Assembly (NCBI GenBank): GCA_902363125.1
Contig: CABIZD010000011.1
Coordinates: 1 to 64,000 of the forward strand
From: Coriobacteriaceae bacterium
Lineage (GTDB): Bacteria; Actinomycetota; Coriobacteriia; Coriobacteriales; Coriobacteriaceae
Direction: 5' to 3'
Length of the DNA stretch: 64,000 nt
The number at the start of each line of letters is the position of its first letter. Within the stretch, counting starts at the first letter, position 1. The notes below the pieces were generated by a model. It saw only the letters and a list, made by a program, of their open reading frames with translations, was not told the DNA's origin and ran no database searches. Both the position numbers and the translations under genes were made by a program. Positions 53,404-61,410 of this stretch are shown here, one piece after another.

Positions 53404-54253
53404 GTTTGAGTTCAACAAGGGCAAGATGGTCCCGTATCCTTCTGGCGCCATCGTTCCCGACCGCGACCTGGGCCAGCGCCCGGCGCTCGAGTGCATTCAC
53501 CTGGGCATTGAATTCGGCGGCCTTAAGGCGGTCGACGACTTTAGCCTAACCATCGGCAAGACCGAGATTGCCGGTCTCATCGGCCCCAACGGTGCCGGCA
53601 AGACCACGGTCTTCAACCTGCTCACCAAGGTGTACCAGCCTACGCACGGCACCATCCTGCTCGACGGTGAGGACACTTCGGGCAAGTCGGTCTACCAGGT
53701 CAACCGCATGGGTATTGCCCGTACGTTCCAGAACATTCGCCTGTTCAACACCATGACGGTGGAGGACAACGTTAAGGTCGGCCTGCACAACCAGGAGCGC
53801 TACTCCGGCTTTGAGGGCGTGCTGCGCCTGCCGACGTATTGGAAGCACGAGAAGGCCGCCCACGAGCGCGCCATGGAGCTGCTGTCCATCTTTGATATGG
53901 AACATCTGGCAAACGAGCAGGCCGGATCGTTGCCTTACGGCGCTCAGCGTCGTTTGGAGATCGTCCGCGCGCTTGCCACCAACCCCAAGCTACTGCTGCT
54001 CGACGAGCCTGCCGCCGGCATGAACCCGTCCGAGACCGCGGAGCTCATGGAGAACATCGTCAAGATTCGCGACACCTTTGGCATTGCCATCATGCTTATC
54101 GAGCATGATATGTCGCTCGTTATGAACATCTGCGAGGGCATCTGCGTGCTTAACTTTGGCAAGGTTATCGCCAAGGGCACGGCAGAGGAAATCCAGAACA
54201 ACGACGCCGTTATCGAGGCGTATCTGGGTAAGCAGGATAAGGGGGAGAACTAA
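53393..54253 (+). CDS. livG: Branched-chain amino acid ABC ATPase LivG
   Basis: 286 residues. Walker A GPNGAGKT, Walker B LLLLDEPAAGMNP and the H-loop IEHDM are intact; the ABC signature region is LPYGAQRRLEI, deviating from LSGGQ as LivG proteins commonly do. A ~30-residue N-terminal extension precedes the fold. GGAGGTGG precedes the ATG at 53393, which lies within the end of livM. Confidence 0.93.
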   Translation: MPSKFEFNKGKMVPYPSGAIVPDRDLGQRPALECIHLGIEFGGLKAVDDFSLTIGKTEIAGLIGPNGAGKTTVFNLLTKVYQPTHGTILLDGEDTSGKSVYQVNRMGIARTFQNIRLFNTMTVEDNVKVGLHNQERYSGFEGVLRLPTYWKHEKAAHERAMELLSIFDMEHLANEQAGSLPYGAQRRLEIVRALATNPKLLLLDEPAAGMNPSETAELMENIVKIRDTFGIAIMLIEHDMSLVMNICEGICVLNFGKVIAKGTAEEIQNNDAVIEAYLGKQDKGEN

Positions 54254-54967
54254 ATGGCAGAGCCGATGCTTTCCGTCTACAACATCAACGTCTGGTACGG
54301 CGCCATCCACGCCATCAAGGACATCTCCTTTAACGTTAACGAGGGCGAGATCGTGGCCTTGATTGGTGCCAACGGTGCCGGCAAGTCCACAACGCTCAAG
54401 ACCATCTCGGGCCTGCTGCGCTCCAAGACCGGCTCCATCAAGTTTATGGGCGAGGACATTACCCATACGCCCGCCGACAAGCTGGTTGGTAAGGGCCTGG
54501 CTCAGGTTCCCGAGGGTCGTCGCGCCTTTTTGCAGATGACGGTTGAGGAGAACCTGGAGATGGGCGCCTACACGCAGCCCAAGTCCACGGTGGCTCCGGG
54601 CCTCGAGCGCGTCTACGAGCAGTTCCCGCGCCTGAAAGAACGCCGTCGCCAGGTCGCCGGCACCCTTTCGGGCGGTGAGCAGCAGATGCTTGTTATGGGG
54701 CGCGCTCTTATGAGTAACCCCAAACTGCTTATGCTCGACGAGCCTTCCATGGGTCTGGCGCCGATTCTGATTGAGCAGATCTTCCAGATTGTCGAGGACC
54801 TGCACAAGGCCGGCACCACGGTGCTTCTGGTCGAGCAAAACGCACAGATGGCTCTTTCCATCGCCACACGCGGCTACGTGCTCGAGACCGGCAAGATCAC
54901 CATGACCGGCACGGGCCAAGAACTCCTGCACGACGATAACGTCCGCAAGGCCTATCTGGGTGGCTAG
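54254..54967 (+). CDS. livF: Branched-chain amino acid ABC ATPase LivF
   Basis: 237 residues. Walker A GANGAGKST, signature LSGGEQQML, Walker B LLMLDEPSMGLAP and H-loop VEQNA are complete. It begins directly after the livG stop and ends the livJHMGF operon. Together the five proteins import branched-chain amino acids. Confidence 0.94.
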   Translation: MAEPMLSVYNINVWYGAIHAIKDISFNVNEGEIVALIGANGAGKSTTLKTISGLLRSKTGSIKFMGEDITHTPADKLVGKGLAQVPEGRRAFLQMTVEENLEMGAYTQPKSTVAPGLERVYEQFPRLKERRRQVAGTLSGGEQQMLVMGRALMSNPKLLMLDEPSMGLAPILIEQIFQIVEDLHKAGTTVLLVEQNAQMALSIATRGYVLETGKITMTGTGQELLHDDNVRKAYLGG

Positions 54968-55010
54968 GAGGTTCCGCCGTTCTACCGAACGGCGGACCAG
55001 TCGACGCTGC

Positions 55011-55110
55011 GCGGGCACCAGAGCGACAACTTGTCATTCAAAGAGGGCGGCATGACCAGAAGGTCTATGCCGTCCTCTTTTCATGCCAATTTGTTCGCTC
55101 TGGTGCCCGC
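55011..55110. repeat. Large nested inverted repeat (cruciform) after livF
   Basis: Outer arms: GCGGGCACCAGAGCGACAA (55011-55029) with 55091-55110, one inserted base. Inner arms: 55040-55056 with 55062-55080, built on GAGGGCGGCAT. The two together can fold a roughly 100-base hairpin with a four to six base tip. Confidence 0.75.
55040..55084 (+). terminator. Terminator of the liv operon
   Basis: The inner stem of the cruciform (AAAGAGGGCGGCAT... with ...ATGCCGTCCTCTTT) ends in CTCTTTTC, as a rho-independent terminator. Confidence 0.65.
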
Positions 55111-55155
55111 TCGCTGTCCGTCGTCTGCCTGCGGCGTTACTTTGGTCTGATACTT

Positions 55156-55194
55156 GGGGGTAGTCGTTTAAGAACGTCCCCAATGACTACCCCC
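55156..55194. repeat. GGGAC-core hairpin, relative of 209-270
   Basis: GGGGGTAGTCGTT (55156-55168) pairs with AATGACTACCCCC (55182-55194), one mismatch. The stretch TAGTCGTTTAAGAACGTCCC (55161-55180) is identical to part of the repeat near position 240, though the outer arms differ. Confidence 0.65.
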
Positions 55195-55197
55195 TTT

Positions 55198-55266
55198 AAG
55201 TTGCGGTGGAATAGGGACTAAATGGGAGTCTCAGAGGCCAAAACAGTCCCTATTCCACCGCAACTT
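55198..55266. repeat. Perfect 22 bp inverted repeat, GGGAC-core family
   Basis: Positions 55198-55219 and 55245-55266 are exact reverse complements, enclosing a 25 nt loop; the arms include GGGACT/AGTCCC. It lies 58 bp before cutC. Confidence 0.75.
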
Positions 55267-55324
55267 CATGGGGATGTGTGACAATGCCCGTCGGAAAACA
55301 TCTGCTGTCTTTGGGGGTCTATCT

Positions 55325-56002
55325 ATGGTGTACGAGTTTTGTGCCGAGAACTTTGAGCGGGTGCCGGCGGCTATCGATGCCGGTGCAAGGCGTATCGAGC
55401 TGTGCGACAACCTTGCCGTTGGTGGCACCACGCCCTCGGCCGGCGTTATCAGCGCTACGACCAACTATGTCCACGAGCACGATGCACGGGTGATGTGCAT
55501 GATTCGTCCGCGTGGCGGCGACTTTCACTACAACCAGGATGAGCTGCGCATGATGGAGATGGACTTGGGCCTTGCCGTGAGTGCGGGCGTTGACGGCTTG
55601 GTCTTTGGCTGCTGCAAACCCTGCGCTGGCGGATGGGCGCTCGACGAACTTACGCTTGGCGCCCTCGTGATGGCTGCGGGCTGCGCGACCGAGGAATGTA
55701 AGCGTGATCCCATCGACATCACCTTCCACATGTCATTTGACCAGCTCTCGCCCGAGGCTCAGCTCGATGCGATTGATACACTTGCCGACTGCGGCGTTAC
55801 GCGCATCCTCACGCATGGCGGCGCTGCCGGTACGTCGATCGAGGATAATTTCGATTACCTGGCTCGTTTAATCGAGTATGCGGGCGATCGTTTGACCATC
55901 CTTCCCGGCGGCGGCATCACTACGGCAAATCGCGACGCGGTCGCGGCGGCGCTAGGCGTCTCCGAGCTCCATGGCACCAAGATCGTGCCGCTGGAGGTAT
56001 AA
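55325..56002 (+). CDS. cutC: CutC family protein
   Basis: About 225 residues, TIM-barrel. YEFCAENFERVPAAIDAGARRIELCDNLAVGGTTPS, then MIRPRGGDFHY and ILTHGGA are classic CutC signatures. Named for copper homeostasis in E. coli, but its true activity is disputed. GGGGGTC before the ATG at 55325. It is followed after 3 bp by a GalT-like gene. Confidence 0.93.
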   Translation: MVYEFCAENFERVPAAIDAGARRIELCDNLAVGGTTPSAGVISATTNYVHEHDARVMCMIRPRGGDFHYNQDELRMMEMDLGLAVSAGVDGLVFGCCKPCAGGWALDELTLGALVMAAGCATEECKRDPIDITFHMSFDQLSPEAQLDAIDTLADCGVTRILTHGGAAGTSIEDNFDYLARLIEYAGDRLTILPGGGITTANRDAVAAALGVSELHGTKIVPLEV

Positions 56003-56005
56003 CCC

Positions 56006-56806
56006 GTGGCGCTGGTATTTGACGTTCAGCAGGCGAGCGGTAAGCCCGACGATAATCATCGCCCTGGCACCGCGTGCCCCTTTTGCGACACGGAGGGACT
56101 TGCCAACATCATCCAGCGCGATGGTGACTGTATCTGGCTCGAGAATAAGTTCAAGACCTTGCGGGCCACACGTCAGACCGTATTGATCGAGTCTGCCAAT
56201 CACGACGCCGACCTGGTGACCTATGAACCGGATGAGCTGCATCATGTGATGCGGTTTGCCCTGGGCTGTTGGCAGCAGATGATCGATTCCCAACAGTACC
56301 GCAGTGTGCTCATGTACAAGAACAAGGGCCCACTTTCGGGCGGCAGTCTGGTCCATCCGCACATGCAGATTGTGGGTTTGGAGCAGGAAGACGGCTATGC
56401 TTCGCTGACTTCTGCCAATTTCGAAGGCATCAATGTCTGGCGACAGGGGAGAATCGCGGTCAACATCTCAACCGAACCGATCATGGGGTTCTTTGAGATC
56501 AACGTTTCAGCCCCGCAGGGAATCGCCGCCAGCGATGACACGAGAGACCAAGCCGAGGCGGATCTCTTCGCCGATGCAATCCAGGTAGCTCTGCGCTATA
56601 TCTTGCACGAGCACCATGGCGGTCGTGCAGAGTCGTACAACCTGTTCTTCTATCACATGAGCGGCCGGACCATTGCCAAGGCGCTTCCACGTTGGGTGGT
56701 TTCACCCTACTTTGTCGGGTATCGGCTGGCTCAGGTCAATGCTGAGACCACGCTCGATGTCGATGCGGAGCGACTCCGCGCACATCTGGAGGCGCTCACA
56801 TCGTAA
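56006..56806 (+). CDS. GalT/HIT-like protein (DUF4931)
   Basis: 266 residues. A zinc-ribbon-type CPFC near residue 25 and GGSLVHPHMQIVGL (HxHxQ-type active site of the galactose-1-phosphate uridylyltransferase branch of the HIT superfamily) place it in the DUF4931 group. Nucleotidyl transfer or hydrolysis is expected; the substrate is unknown. GTG start with GAGGT upstream. In an operon with cutC. Confidence 0.78.
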   Translation: MALVFDVQQASGKPDDNHRPGTACPFCDTEGLANIIQRDGDCIWLENKFKTLRATRQTVLIESANHDADLVTYEPDELHHVMRFALGCWQQMIDSQQYRSVLMYKNKGPLSGGSLVHPHMQIVGLEQEDGYASLTSANFEGINVWRQGRIAVNISTEPIMGFFEINVSAPQGIAASDDTRDQAEADLFADAIQVALRYILHEHHGGRAESYNLFFYHMSGRTIAKALPRWVVSPYFVGYRLAQVNAETTLDVDAERLRAHLEALTS

Positions 56807-56833
56807 AGTGAGCGCCCGCACACTGCGGACGGT

Positions 56834-57832
56834 TTAGCGCGCCATTGCATCGCGGCCGGCCTCGACGCGCTTGCGCTGGGCGGCGCGCTCCTCGCCGGTC
56901 AGACGCTCAAAGAAGTGCCCGATAAGCGAGGCGAGCACCTGCTGAAACAACGTTCCACACATGACGGGAAACACAACTTCGCCCGGAAAGTATTGCGTGG
57001 CGATGACGGCGCCCGAAGAGATATTGCGCATGCCGCAGGTAAAGCACATGGTGGTCGTTTCGCTATATGGCAGATGCAGCGCGCGGGCGACCAGAATGCC
57101 GACGACAAAGCCGCTGATGGCGAAGACCAAAATAAAGAGGGCGACTTCCAAGCGCACCGCGTTCATGTGCAGCACGTACTCGCTCATGGCGGTGGAGTTG
57201 GAGGCGATAACGCCCATCATCATGAACTTGCAGGCGGGCGAGAGCGCGGGGGAGAGTTTTTCGTGCCCCCATCCGCGCGTGAGCTCGTTGATCACGATGC
57301 CGAGCACGGCGGGGATGGCGATCATAAAGGCCATGTTCTGCATCATGCTCGGCATGTCGATCGAGACGGTGGCGCCCAGCAGGAGCTTGAGCGTAAGCGG
57401 AATCGTCACAGGGGAGATGACCGAGGACGTCAGGATGATGGTGAGCGCGAGCGGGCCGTTGCCGCCGAACATGCTGATCCACATAAAAGCGGTGACTGCC
57501 ACGGGCACACTGTATTCGAGCACGATGCCGCAGACAAGGTTGGGGTTGGAACCAAAGAACAACGATCCCATGGCGTAGGCCGCGATGGGAATAAGCGCCG
57601 CCGAGACCAACAACGCCAGAATCAGGTGCAGCGGACGGTGGAACACCTCGGCTACCTGGTGAAAGGTGTTGCTGAGCGCACCTTGGAACGTCATAAAGGC
57701 AAACAAGGTGGGAACGATGGGCTTGAGAACGCCGACCTGTTGAGGAAAGAGCACGCCGAGCGCCACGCAAATCGGAACGATGATCTGCATGTGCCCCGCG
57801 AGAAATTTGCCCAGTCCAACCCATTGCTTCAT
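56834..57832 (-). CDS. Bile acid:sodium symporter (SBF) family transporter
   Basis: 332 residues, nine to ten membrane helices. VPTLFAFMTFQGALSNTF, EYSVPVAVTAFMWIS and CGMRNISSGAVIA are SBF/BASS family marks. Members import bile acids, pantothenate or other organic anions with sodium. Bile-acid use is attractive for a gut Collinsella but not shown by sequence. AGGGAG lies about 12 nt before the ATG. Confidence 0.87.
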   Translation of the reverse strand: MKQWVGLGKFLAGHMQIIVPICVALGVLFPQQVGVLKPIVPTLFAFMTFQGALSNTFHQVAEVFHRPLHLILALLVSAALIPIAAYAMGSLFFGSNPNLVCGIVLEYSVPVAVTAFMWISMFGGNGPLALTIILTSSVISPVTIPLTLKLLLGATVSIDMPSMMQNMAFMIAIPAVLGIVINELTRGWGHEKLSPALSPACKFMMMGVIASNSTAMSEYVLHMNAVRLEVALFILVFAISGFVVGILVARALHLPYSETTTMCFTCGMRNISSGAVIATQYFPGEVVFPVMCGTLFQQVLASLIGHFFERLTGEERAAQRKRVEAGRDAMAR

Positions 57833-57993
57833 AGGCTCTTGTGACTCCCTTTGCTCGTGAATCCGTTTTGAATGGATATGCTAGACGCTCGCATGCGTCC
57901 GTGTGGCTGAAACGCTCGAATATTTCGAGGCTATTACCGCCCTCGTTTATCGAAACCACGGCGTGCTGGACGTTGTGCGTCCGCACTGCACGG

Positions 57994-57999
57994 TATAAT
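57994..57999 (+). promoter_or_regulatory. -10 box for the recJ-helicase gene
   Basis: A perfect TATAAT lies 57 bp before the small leader frame at 58056. The -35 region (TTGTGC, 57973-57978, 15 bp away) is imperfect. Confidence 0.55.
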
Positions 58000-58055
58000 A
58001 AATCCGTTCAACAGATCTGCCTGCCGAAGCGGGCATACACAGAGGACTCATCGCT

Positions 58056-58121
58056 ATGAACCGTGAGAGGTATCGCGGCGACCTGCCCCTATCGGGGGTG
58101 GGCGCCTATGTCATCGCTTAA
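58056..58121 (+). CDS. Short leader peptide overlapping the recJ start
   Basis: 21 codons (begins MNRERYRGDLPL, ends GAYVIA then TAA) with AGAGGA nine nt before its ATG, better placed than any site for a longer recJ frame. Its stop lies 11 bases inside recJ, whose ATG (58108) is in another frame with its own GGGGGTGG. Translation of the leader could open or couple the recJ start. A peptide role is unproven. Confidence 0.4.
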   Translation: MNRERYRGDLPLSGVGAYVIA

Positions 58122-61100
58122 GACGACGCATCGCTGGGCGGTCGCTCAGCAAAACCCCGAGCTCGAAAAGGAGCTTTCGGCTGGCCTGGGCATACCCGGG
58201 CTGGTGGCGCGCATTATGGTTGCGCACGGCATTACATCCATCGAGGAAGGCCAGCTGTTTTTGACGCCTTCGCTCGATCGCGACTGGGCGGACCCACTCG
58301 TTATTCCGGGCATGGTGATCGTCGCCGACCGCGTTGAGCGTGCTATTCGCAGCCACGAGCGTATCGCCGTCTTTGGCGATTTTGACGTCGACGGCATTAC
58401 GTCGACCTGCCTGTTGACCGAGGCGCTGCGCGCGTTTGGTGCCGATGTCACGCCGTTTATTCCACATCGCTTTGACGAGGGCTACGGTCTTTCGCGCGCG
58501 GCGCTCGACCGCGTTAACGAGCTCGCTCGCCCCCAGCTGATCGTGACCGTCGATAACGGCATTGCCGCCAAGGAAGAGGTCTCCTATCTGGAGAGCCTGG
58601 GGATCGATTTGGTGGTCACGGACCATCACGAGCCCTCCGACCAGGTGCCGCAGGGCGTGCCCCTGACCGACCCCAAGCTCGAGGACGAGGGTCCCTCGCG
58701 CGAGCTTGCCGGTGCCGGCGTGGCACTCAAGCTGGTGCAGGTCCTGGGCGAGCGTCTGGGCAAGCCGTCGTATTGGCGTTCGCTGATCGAGGTCGCGGCG
58801 CTGGGCACCGTGTCCGACATGATGCCGCTCACGCCCGAGAATCGCGCACTGGTCGCCGAGGGCATCCAGCAGATGCGCGTGACGGCCCGTCCCGGCTATA
58901 TCGCGCTTGCCGCACTTGCCAAGGCCGATCTTTCTACCATTACGGCCGACGGCCTGTCATTCTCGCTCATCCCCCGCTTAAACGCTGCCGGTCGCATGGC
59001 CGATCCCAAGCTGGCGCTCGATCTGCTGCTTGCCCGCAATCCCATCGAAGCAAGCGCACTGGCGGCTGAGCTCGAGGAAATCAACCGCCAGCGCCGTGAG
59101 ATCGAGGCGGAGCTCACGCGCGATGCCATGGCAAAGGTCGAGGAGACCTATGACGGCGGACGCGCGATCGTCGTGGGCGGCGAAGGCTGGCACGAGGGCG
59201 TCAAGGGCATCGTGGCAAGCCGTCTGACCAATCGCTACCACGTGCCGGCGCTGCTGTTCTCGATCGAGGACGGTATCGCGCGCGGCTCTGGTCGCTCGGT
59301 GGGCAAAGTTAACCTGTTTGACGCCGTCGAGCGCTGTTCCGACCTGCTGATTCGTCGCGGCGGACATGCCGGTGCGGTGGGTGTGACCATCGAGGCATCC
59401 AAGCTCGATGAATTCCGTCGTCGCCTTTCCGCCGTGCTATCGGAGATTCCCGCCGAGGACTTTGAAGACATCGACGAGGTTGCCGCCACGGTCGACCTTT
59501 CCGAGCTGAATATCGAGACTATAGAGCAGATTTCCCGTCTTGAGCCGTTTGGCCAGGGCAACAAGGTGCCGCTGCTGGCTGCCGAGGGCGTGACGATGTG
59601 TGATCGCGCCGTGGTGGGCAAAACCGGTGAGCACATGCGCTTTGTGGCGACCGATGGCGCCGCGAGTGTGCCGGCCATTATGTTCCGCGTGCCGCAAATC
59701 GATAAGCTCATCAACTGCGATAGCGCTGTCGACTTGGTGTTCGAGGCCGTTGCCGAGCATTGGCAGGGTCGTGTGAAGCCCAAGCTCATGGTCAAGGATG
59801 TTCTGGTCCGCGATACCACGCTGCCCAGCGTCGACGATCCGGCATGCGAGCTTCGTCGTGGCGTGCAGCCGACGGATTCCGGCCTGCGCCTGGAGTCGCG
59901 CAAGCGCGAGACGCTCGCCCAGCTTTCCTATACCGAGCTCACGCGCTCGCTTATCCATAGCTTTATCGGATCGAACCAGCCGCACCGCGCGCAGGCTGAG
60001 GCGCTCGACGCCTTGGCCGATCACCAGAGTGTCTTGGCGGTTATGGGAACGGGCCGCGGCAAGTCGCTCATCTTCCATGTGCATGCCGCGCGTGAGGCGG
60101 TGCTTCGCGGACGTGCGAGCATCTTTGTCTATCCGCTGCGTGCGCTTGTTGCCGACCAGGCCTATCACCTCTCGTCGACGATGGCATCGCTTGGCATTGG
60201 CGTTGGCGTGCTGACCGGCGAGACCGTGGAGGCCGCACGCGATGACGTGTTCGCCGGCCTAGCTTCGGGCCGCACCGGTATCGTGCTCACGACGCCCGAG
60301 TTCCTATCTATCCACCGTGACCGCTTCGCGCGTTCGGGCCGCATCGGCTTTGTCGTTATCGATGAGGCGCATCATGCCGGTCTTGCCAAGGGCGGCGACC
60401 GCAGCGCCTATCTTGACATGCCCGATATCCTCAAAGCTCTGGGCGACCCGGTCGTTATGGCTGCGACGGCCACCGCGACGGCTCCGGTCGTGGCCGAGCT
60501 TGCCCGCATGCTTCCGATCACTCACACGGTGGTCGACGAGACGGTGCGCGAGAACCTGCAGCTCGAGGACGACCGAGATCTTGCGAGCCGCGAGAACCGT
60601 TTGGTGTCGATCGTGGCGACGGGGGAGAAGACCGTCATTTACGTCAATTCGCGCGACCAGTCCGTGGCGCTCGCCAAGACGTTGCGCAAGCGTGTGCCCG
60701 ATTGCGCAACCCATATCGCGTTCTATAACGCGGGGCTTGCGCGTTCCGATCGCCGTCGCGTGGAGGAAGCATTCCGAGACGGCAGCCTCAGCTGCATCGT
60801 CTCGACATCTGCCTTTGGCGAGGGCGTCAACCTGCCCGATATCCGCCATGTCGTGCTCTATCACATGCCGTTTGGCGGCATTGAGTTTAACCAGATGAGC
60901 GGCCGTGCCGGTCGCGATGGCCAGCCCGCCGTGATCCACCTGCTCTATTCGTCGCGCGATGCCCGCATTAACGAGCGCCTGCTCGACTGCTACGCACCCG
61001 AGCGCGACGAGCTCGTTACACTCTATCGCGCGCTGCAGACCATGTGGCGCTCCAACCGCGGCAAGACCGGGGATGATTCATTCTGCGCAAGCGATATCGA

Positions 61101-61395
61101 CATCGCGCAGATGTGCCTTGCCATCGATGCCCGCACGCCGGTCGACGAGCGCTCGGTGGAAAGCGGCCTAGGAATCTTCGAAGAGCTTGGTTTCTGTCGC
61201 GTTTCGGGGTTTGACGATACGCGTCGCATCGCGATGGCCGAAAACCCCGGCCGCGTGCAATTGAGCAGGTCAATTCGCTATTTGGAGGGCTTGCGCTCGC
61301 GCATGGAGTTTTCGGCTTTCCGGAGCTGGGCGCTCGATTCGTGCGCTTCTGATATGCTAGCCAAAGTTAACCGCCCGATCGTACCGCGGGCCTAG
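58108..61395 (+). CDS. recJ: RecJ exonuclease fused to a RecQ-like DEAH helicase
   Basis: About 1095 residues. The N-terminal ~590 form a RecJ: DHH domain with GDFDVDG (90-96) and TDHHEP (DHH 172-174), DHHA1 with RRGGHAGAVG, and an OB fold. The C-terminal ~480 are a superfamily 2 helicase with Walker A MGTGRGKS (646-653), DEAH (752-755) and motif VI QMSGRAGRDG. One chain could thus unwind and digest 5' single strands in recombination and mismatch repair, work normally shared by RecQ and RecJ. Start at 58108 by its GGGGGTGG. Confidence 0.9.
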   Translation: MSSLKTTHRWAVAQQNPELEKELSAGLGIPGLVARIMVAHGITSIEEGQLFLTPSLDRDWADPLVIPGMVIVADRVERAIRSHERIAVFGDFDVDGITSTCLLTEALRAFGADVTPFIPHRFDEGYGLSRAALDRVNELARPQLIVTVDNGIAAKEEVSYLESLGIDLVVTDHHEPSDQVPQGVPLTDPKLEDEGPSRELAGAGVALKLVQVLGERLGKPSYWRSLIEVAALGTVSDMMPLTPENRALVAEGIQQMRVTARPGYIALAALAKADLSTITADGLSFSLIPRLNAAGRMADPKLALDLLLARNPIEASALAAELEEINRQRREIEAELTRDAMAKVEETYDGGRAIVVGGEGWHEGVKGIVASRLTNRYHVPALLFSIEDGIARGSGRSVGKVNLFDAVERCSDLLIRRGGHAGAVGVTIEASKLDEFRRRLSAVLSEIPAEDFEDIDEVAATVDLSELNIETIEQISRLEPFGQGNKVPLLAAEGVTMCDRAVVGKTGEHMRFVATDGAASVPAIMFRVPQIDKLINCDSAVDLVFEAVAEHWQGRVKPKLMVKDVLVRDTTLPSVDDPACELRRGVQPTDSGLRLESRKRETLAQLSYTELTRSLIHSFIGSNQPHRAQAEALDALADHQSVLAVMGTGRGKSLIFHVHAAREAVLRGRASIFVYPLRALVADQAYHLSSTMASLGIGVGVLTGETVEAARDDVFAGLASGRTGIVLTTPEFLSIHRDRFARSGRIGFVVIDEAHHAGLAKGGDRSAYLDMPDILKALGDPVVMAATATATAPVVAELARMLPITHTVVDETVRENLQLEDDRDLASRENRLVSIVATGEKTVIYVNSRDQSVALAKTLRKRVPDCATHIAFYNAGLARSDRRRVEEAFRDGSLSCIVSTSAFGEGVNLPDIRHVVLYHMPFGGIEFNQMSGRAGRDGQPAVIHLLYSSRDARINERLLDCYAPERDELVTLYRALQTMWRSNRGKTGDDSFCASDIDIAQMCLAIDARTPVDERSVESGLGIFEELGFCRVSGFDDTRRIAMAENPGRVQLSRSIRYLEGLRSRMEFSAFRSWALDSCASDMLAKVNRPIVPRA

Positions 61396-61410
61396 GGGAA
61401 GGGGACCTCG

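Larger units (their letters stand above)
54968..55324. other. Gene-free stretch with nested hairpins
   Basis: 357 bp with no credible gene. It contains, in order, a CCGCCGTTC/GAACGGCGG hairpin (54974-54995), a large nested cruciform (55011-55110) with the livF terminator at its centre, and two GGGAC-core hairpins (55156-55194 and 55198-55266). Confidence 0.6.

Noticed and set aside
51409..53496. A 695-codon minus-strand frame across livH and livM
   Set aside because: Composition is His/Asp/Gly/Arg rich with no domain, a typical antisense shadow of membrane genes.
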